From NCBI GenBank assembly GCA_958402795.1, contig CATXUX010000004.1, forward strand, positions 1 to 64,000: a stretch of 64,000 nt of DNA, written 5' to 3'. A program made the position numbers and the translations under genes. The stretch comes from an uncultured Lachnospiraceae bacterium (GTDB lineage Bacteria > Bacillota > Clostridia > Lachnospirales > Lachnospiraceae). This document shows, piece by piece, positions 60,941 to 64,000 of this stretch. The notes beneath the pieces were generated by a model. The model searched no databases, was not told the origin of the DNA, and saw only the letters and a list, made by a program, of their open reading frames with translations. How positions within the stretch are numbered: position 1 is the first letter of the stretch; every line of letters begins with the position of its first letter.

Positions 60941-61135
60941 ATGAAAAAATTATATCGTTCAAGAGAGCAGAGAATGGTTTGCGGAGTATGTGGAGGCATT
61001 GCAGAATATTTTAATATTGACGCGACGCTTGTAAGGCTTGCGATGGTTCTTATTACTGCCTGCAGTTTTGGAACCGGACTTCTGGTCTATTTCCTTGCTG
61101 CGATCATCATACCGGACGAACCGGGGACGCTTTAA
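60941..61135 (+). CDS. PspC-domain protein
   Basis: A 64-residue protein consisting of one PspC domain: KKLYRSREQRMVCGVCGGIAEYFNIDATLVRL, then one membrane segment and IIIPDEPG. PspC proteins sense envelope stress and often work with HAAS/DUF4097 partners, as the gene order here suggests. AAGGAGG precedes the ATG. A terminator at 61162 ends the operon. Confidence 0.94.
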   Translation: MKKLYRSREQRMVCGVCGGIAEYFNIDATLVRLAMVLITACSFGTGLLVYFLAAIIIPDEPGTL

Positions 61136-61161
61136 AGGAGCAGCGGACACAGCTCTTTTCG

Positions 61162-61200
61162 GAAAAAGGCATTCTGTGACTGAATGCCTTTTTCTTTTTT
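61162..61200 (+). terminator. Terminator of the PadR-HAAS-DUF4097-PspC operon
   Basis: GAAAAAGGCATTC pairs exactly with GAATGCCTTTTTC around TGTGACT, followed by TTTTTT. Confidence 0.9.
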
Positions 61201-61287
61201 GGGGAATACTCTGTAAGAACAGCCGTGCGCCGCAGGGACAATGCTGCGGGAACGGGCGGGAAAAGAAGCTGGAAAGAAGGAATTGTG

Positions 61288-61479
61288 ATGCCGAAGAATC
61301 AGAAAAAGACGATTGATCTTGAAAATCTGGAGCCGGAAGAGAAGCTAAAATATGAAATCGCAGAAGAACTGGGACTTTTGGACCGTGTACTGGAAGAAGG
61401 GTGGAAATCGTTGTCTTCGAAGGAAACCGGACGGATCGGAGGAATGATCACACGGAGAAAAAGGAAAAAAACGGAATAG
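61288..61479 (+). CDS. Small acid-soluble spore protein, alpha/beta-like
   Basis: A 63-residue protein with the alpha/beta SASP pattern: KYEIAEELGLLDRV, then a turn, and KETGRIGGMITRRKRKK. The GPR protease site region (EIAEELG) and the Gly-Gly hinge are kept. SASPs coat and protect DNA in spores. The tail is unusually rich in Arg/Lys and a Trp lies in the linker, so it is a divergent member. Start at 61288 after GAAAGAAGG. It supports a spore-forming host. Confidence 0.8.
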   Translation: MPKNQKKTIDLENLEPEEKLKYEIAEELGLLDRVLEEGWKSLSSKETGRIGGMITRRKRKKTE

Positions 61480-61502
61480 TATCACATTTTTGCGGTAAAA
61501 GG

Positions 61503-61531
61503 TTGAAAAAAGTATGCGGGTTTGTTACAAT
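61503..61531 (+). promoter_or_regulatory. Promoter of the TagA-like gene
   Basis: TTGAAA (61503-61508), 17 bp, TACAAT (61526-61531), about 35 bp before the ATG at 61566. Confidence 0.65.
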
Positions 61532-61565
61532 TGCATGACTGGGAGTAGGAACAGGTGAATAGAAT

Positions 61566-62249
61566 ATGGAGAATAAAATCAATATTTTTGATATAGAGTT
61601 TGACCGGCTTACCGCAAAACAGGCTATGAGACAGATACTTCAATATATGGAGAGCGAGTCGATCAGTACGGTGGATATCGTTGCGCTGGAGGCGCTGATG
61701 CTGGGACAGGGGTATACCGGGTGGAAGGACTGCCTGCGCAGTATAGACCTGCTTCTCCCGGGCAGCAAAGAGATTCTGGAGAGCGCAGGGATCGCAGACG
61801 GACGTGAGTTTCAGGATATCGAGAACTTCACGTTTTTCCGTCTTTTCTTCCGTTATCTTGAGCGGAACAGAAAAACAGTGTTTCTTCTTGCGGAGCAGGA
61901 GGAGGTTCTGGATATGCTCAAAGAACGGATCGAGAATCTGCGCAGGGGAACGGTCATTTCGGGAGAGGCCGTGCTTTCCCCCGGGGATGGAAACCAGGAT
62001 AAAGTGATCAACCAGATCAACGGTGTGGAACCGGACTGTATTTTGTCGGCACTGTCCTGCCCCTATCAGGAGCAGTTTATATCAGAAAATAAGGCGCTCC
62101 TCAATGCGAGGGTATGGCTGGGATGCGGGCCTCTGCTGCAGAACCAGGTAAGCGGGAAGCATCCGCTTGGCAGGTTAAGGCATTTGATCCTGGGAAAGAT
62201 TTTCCGTCATCAGGTCGATCAGCAGAATAAAGAAACGGATTTTGAGTGA
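61566..62249 (+). CDS. WecG/TagA/CpsF-family glycosyltransferase-like protein
   Basis: A 227-residue protein with the overall plan of TagA/WecG transferases: FDIEFDRLTAKQAMRQILQYM, TVDIVALEALMLGQ, SIDLLLPGSKEILESAGI, TVFLLAEQEEVLDMLKERIENL and the C-terminal helix LGRLRHLILGK. TagA adds ManNAc to undecaprenyl-PP-GlcNAc in wall teichoic acid assembly. The substrate triad in the N-terminal block is not clear here, so a divergent or non-catalytic role is possible. No teichoic acid genes are nearby. Confidence 0.75.
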   Translation: MENKINIFDIEFDRLTAKQAMRQILQYMESESISTVDIVALEALMLGQGYTGWKDCLRSIDLLLPGSKEILESAGIADGREFQDIENFTFFRLFFRYLERNRKTVFLLAEQEEVLDMLKERIENLRRGTVISGEAVLSPGDGNQDKVINQINGVEPDCILSALSCPYQEQFISENKALLNARVWLGCGPLLQNQVSGKHPLGRLRHLILGKIFRHQVDQQNKETDFE

Positions 62250-62306
62250 AAACATAGTTTTGTGAAGTCTGTACATGTCCCCAAAAATGAATTTTTTGTT
62301 AAAAAT

Positions 62307-62350
62307 GCGAGGAAATGCATAAAAAAAGTGGATTTCCTCTTTATTTTTTT
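62307..62350 (+). terminator. Terminator after the TagA-like gene
   Basis: GAGGAAAT pairs with ATTTCCTC and is followed by TTTATTTTTTT. Confidence 0.82.
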
Positions 62351-62458
62351 GGTGTTTTGCATTAGTATATAAAATGTATTTGTGTTTTTGCAAAAAATGC
62401 GGGAAAAAAATTTGTGGAAATTGCACATGGAGCTGAAAGATGAGCGGAGGAGACGGAT

Positions 62459-63550
62459 ATGATTACAAATCAGGTACTGCAAAGTACGATCGAAGGACTG
62501 AAAGGTATTTCCAGAACAGAATTCTGTGTATTTGACACGGAGGGAAAAACGCTGGCGAGTACGTCAGATTATGTACAGGAATACGAGGACGCGGTCTTGG
62601 CGTTTGTGGAATCTCCGGCGGAAAGCCAGGTGATAAGCGGCTGCCAGTTCTTTAAGATTTTTGATGAGCAGCAGTTGGAATACATTCTGTTTGCCAGCGG
62701 GGAAGGGGAAGACATCTATATGATCGGGAAGATGGCGGCGTTCCAGATCGAGAGTCTCCTCGTTGCCTATAAGGAACGGTTTGACAAGGATAATTTTATT
62801 AAAAACCTGCTCCTTGACAACCTGCTTCTGGTGGATATTTATAACCGTGCCAAAAAATTACATATTGACACAGAAATAAAACGTGTTATCTTTATTATTG
62901 AGACTTCATGTGAAAAGGACAGCGTGGCATTGGACAGCGTCAGGAATCTTCTCGGAAACCGTGCGAAGGACTTTATCACGGCAGTAGATGAGAAGAATAT
63001 CATCGTGGTAAAGGAACTTTCCGAGCGCGACGGCCCGGCTGAGCTGGAGCGTATGGCAAAGGATATGCTCTCCGTTTTACGGGAGAATTTAAGTGATGAG
63101 GAGATCCGGATTGCCTTTGGTACGGTAGTGGACGACATCAAGGAAGTGTCCAAGTCCTACAAAGAGGCGAAGCTTGCGCTGGACGTCGGCAGGATCTTTT
63201 ATGAAGACAAAGACATTATTGCATACAGCAGGCTTGGGATCGGGCGTCTGATCTATCAGCTCCCGCTTCCGCTCTGCAAGATGTTTATCAAGGAGATCTT
63301 CGGGGGAAAATCTCCGGATGAGTTTGATGAGGAGACACTGACGACGATCAACAAGTTTTTTGAGAACAACCTGAATGTGTCAGAAACGTCCAGACAGCTT
63401 TACATTCACAGAAATACGCTGGTGTACCGGCTTGATAAGTTGCAGAAGAGCACGGGACTGGATCTGCGCGTATTTGAAGATGCCATTACGTTTAAGATCG
63501 CGCTGATGGTAGTAAAGTATATGAAATATATGGAGTCACAGGAATACTGA
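62459..63550 (+). CDS. PucR/CdaR-type helix-turn-helix regulator
   Basis: A 363-residue regulator with a GAF-like N-terminal sensor, a GGDEF-like middle (IRIAFGTVVDDIKEVSKSYKEAKLALDVGRIF) and the C-terminal PucR helix-turn-helix (LTTINKFFENNLNVSETSRQLYIHRNTLVYRLDKLQKSTGLDLR). CdaR/PucR proteins respond to sugar acids or purine metabolites. It lies just before ftsE; the pairing is common in Lachnospiraceae as I recall, but a role in division is not shown. Start after GAGGAGACGGAT. Confidence 0.9.
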   Translation: MITNQVLQSTIEGLKGISRTEFCVFDTEGKTLASTSDYVQEYEDAVLAFVESPAESQVISGCQFFKIFDEQQLEYILFASGEGEDIYMIGKMAAFQIESLLVAYKERFDKDNFIKNLLLDNLLLVDIYNRAKKLHIDTEIKRVIFIIETSCEKDSVALDSVRNLLGNRAKDFITAVDEKNIIVVKELSERDGPAELERMAKDMLSVLRENLSDEEIRIAFGTVVDDIKEVSKSYKEAKLALDVGRIFYEDKDIIAYSRLGIGRLIYQLPLPLCKMFIKEIFGGKSPDEFDEETLTTINKFFENNLNVSETSRQLYIHRNTLVYRLDKLQKSTGLDLRVFEDAITFKIALMVVKYMKYMESQEY

Positions 63551-63662
63551 TGTCGTTTCCGGTACCCGGTGACTGCGGCAAAGGGAGCAGCCGCAGGACA
63601 GCCATAGACCGGAGGAAGGAAACGCGTAGGGAACAAAGGAGTAAAATAATTAGGAGGAACTT

Positions 63663-64000
63663 ATGATTGAATTAAGAAACGTATCGAAGGAGTACTCAAA
63701 GGGAATTGCGGCTCTGAATGGGATTTCTCTGAAGATTGAGAAAGGGGAGTTCGTATTCGTTGTGGGTGACAGCGGTTCGGGTAAATCAACGTTGATCCGC
63801 CTGATCATGAAAGAACTGGAGCCGACGGAAGGTACGATCATCGTCAATGGAAGAAATCTCAACCGTATGAAGCACCGGAATGTTGCAAAATACAGAAGAG
63901 AGCTTGGAGTTGTGTTTCAGGATTTCCGCCTTTTAAAGGATCGTAATATCTATGAGAACATCGCGTTTGCAATGCGCGTGACAGATACACCGCCGCGCGT
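63663..64000 (+). CDS. ftsE: Cell-division ABC ATPase FtsE, 5' part
   Basis: The window ends inside this gene; 112 residues are visible. Walker A is GDSGSGKST near residue 37 and the Q-loop block VVFQDFRLLKDRNIYENIAFAM is that of FtsE. FtsEX controls wall hydrolases at the septum; ftsX is expected just beyond the window. AGGAGGAAC precedes the ATG at 63663. Confidence 0.94.
   Translation, partial: MIELRNVSKEYSKGIAALNGISLKIEKGEFVFVVGDSGSGKSTLIRLIMKELEPTEGTIIVNGRNLNRMKHRNVAKYRRELGVVFQDFRLLKDRNIYENIAFAMRVTDTPPR

Overview
The window looks like a chromosomal segment of a spore-forming, Gram-positive anaerobe of the Clostridia, most likely a gut Lachnospiraceae. This rests on several things seen together: strong AAGGAGG-type ribosome sites, an alpha/beta-type spore protein, a SleB-type wall hydrolase, LL-diaminopimelate aminotransferase, an ANTAR regulator next to glnA, an FMN riboswitch before ribU, and a gut-type beta-glucuronidase. 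No plasmid or phage backbone and no CRISPR array were seen.

Layout. 1-1.0 kb: the end of an Rpn/PD-(D/E)XK nuclease gene and a duplicated, headless copy of its 3' end. 1.0-12.9 kb: a hexuronate and glucuronide region with an AraC regulator, uxuB, uxaC, a HIT protein, an IclR regulator, uidA with a GPH symporter, eda, a 34-codon scar of what appears to be a kdgK-type kinase, and a second AraC regulator. Together these release glucuronate from glucuronides and run it through fructuronate and mannonate to KDPG cleavage; mannonate dehydratase and a functional KDG kinase are not in the window. 12.9-22.4 kb: housekeeping genes (VanZ-like protein, truA, exonuclease III, a His-rich COG0523 GTPase with a divergent partner, C39-like peptidase, fructokinase, 2-hydroxyacid dehydrogenase, YmaF-like protein, tmRNA, thioredoxin). 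22.5-32.6 kb: alpha-glucoside and raffinose-family sugar use (isomaltase-type GH13_31, AraC regulator, ABC binding protein and two permeases, GH36 alpha-galactosidase, GH13_4 amylosucrase-like enzyme) with a perfect 17-bp inverted repeat in the divergent promoter region.

32.6-36.8 kb: glnA, an ANTAR antiterminator, dapF and dapL. 37.0-39.3 kb: tRNA-Gln, tRNA-Pro, then a small accessory patch with a decayed HipA/CtkA-like kinase and an AbiE toxin-antitoxin pair under a 13-bp inverted repeat. 39.3-42.7 kb: MFS transporter, glycerophosphodiesterase, glycerate kinase. 42.8-52.1 kb: a plant-glycoside locus (AraC regulator, GH78 rhamnosidase, GPH symporter, GH3 beta-glucosidase, a GH43 gene broken by internal deletion); a 22-bp sequence is repeated before the rhamnosidase and the symporter.

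52.2-64.0 kb: an AAA/PD-(D/E)XK protein, a Cys-rich protein and a second glycerophosphodiesterase driven by a near copy of the 39.3-kb promoter, FMN riboswitch and ribU, SleB-type hydrolase, an SDR reductase, an HD hydrolase, a PadR-HAAS-DUF4097-PspC envelope cassette, a small spore protein, a TagA-like glycosyltransferase, a PucR/CdaR-type regulator and the start of ftsE, cut by the window edge. The most interesting items are the kdgK scar, the duplicated promoter-GDPD units, the glnA leader with its ANTAR gene, the shared 22-bp operator candidate, and the decayed kinase beside AbiE. I found no clearly new multi-gene system.
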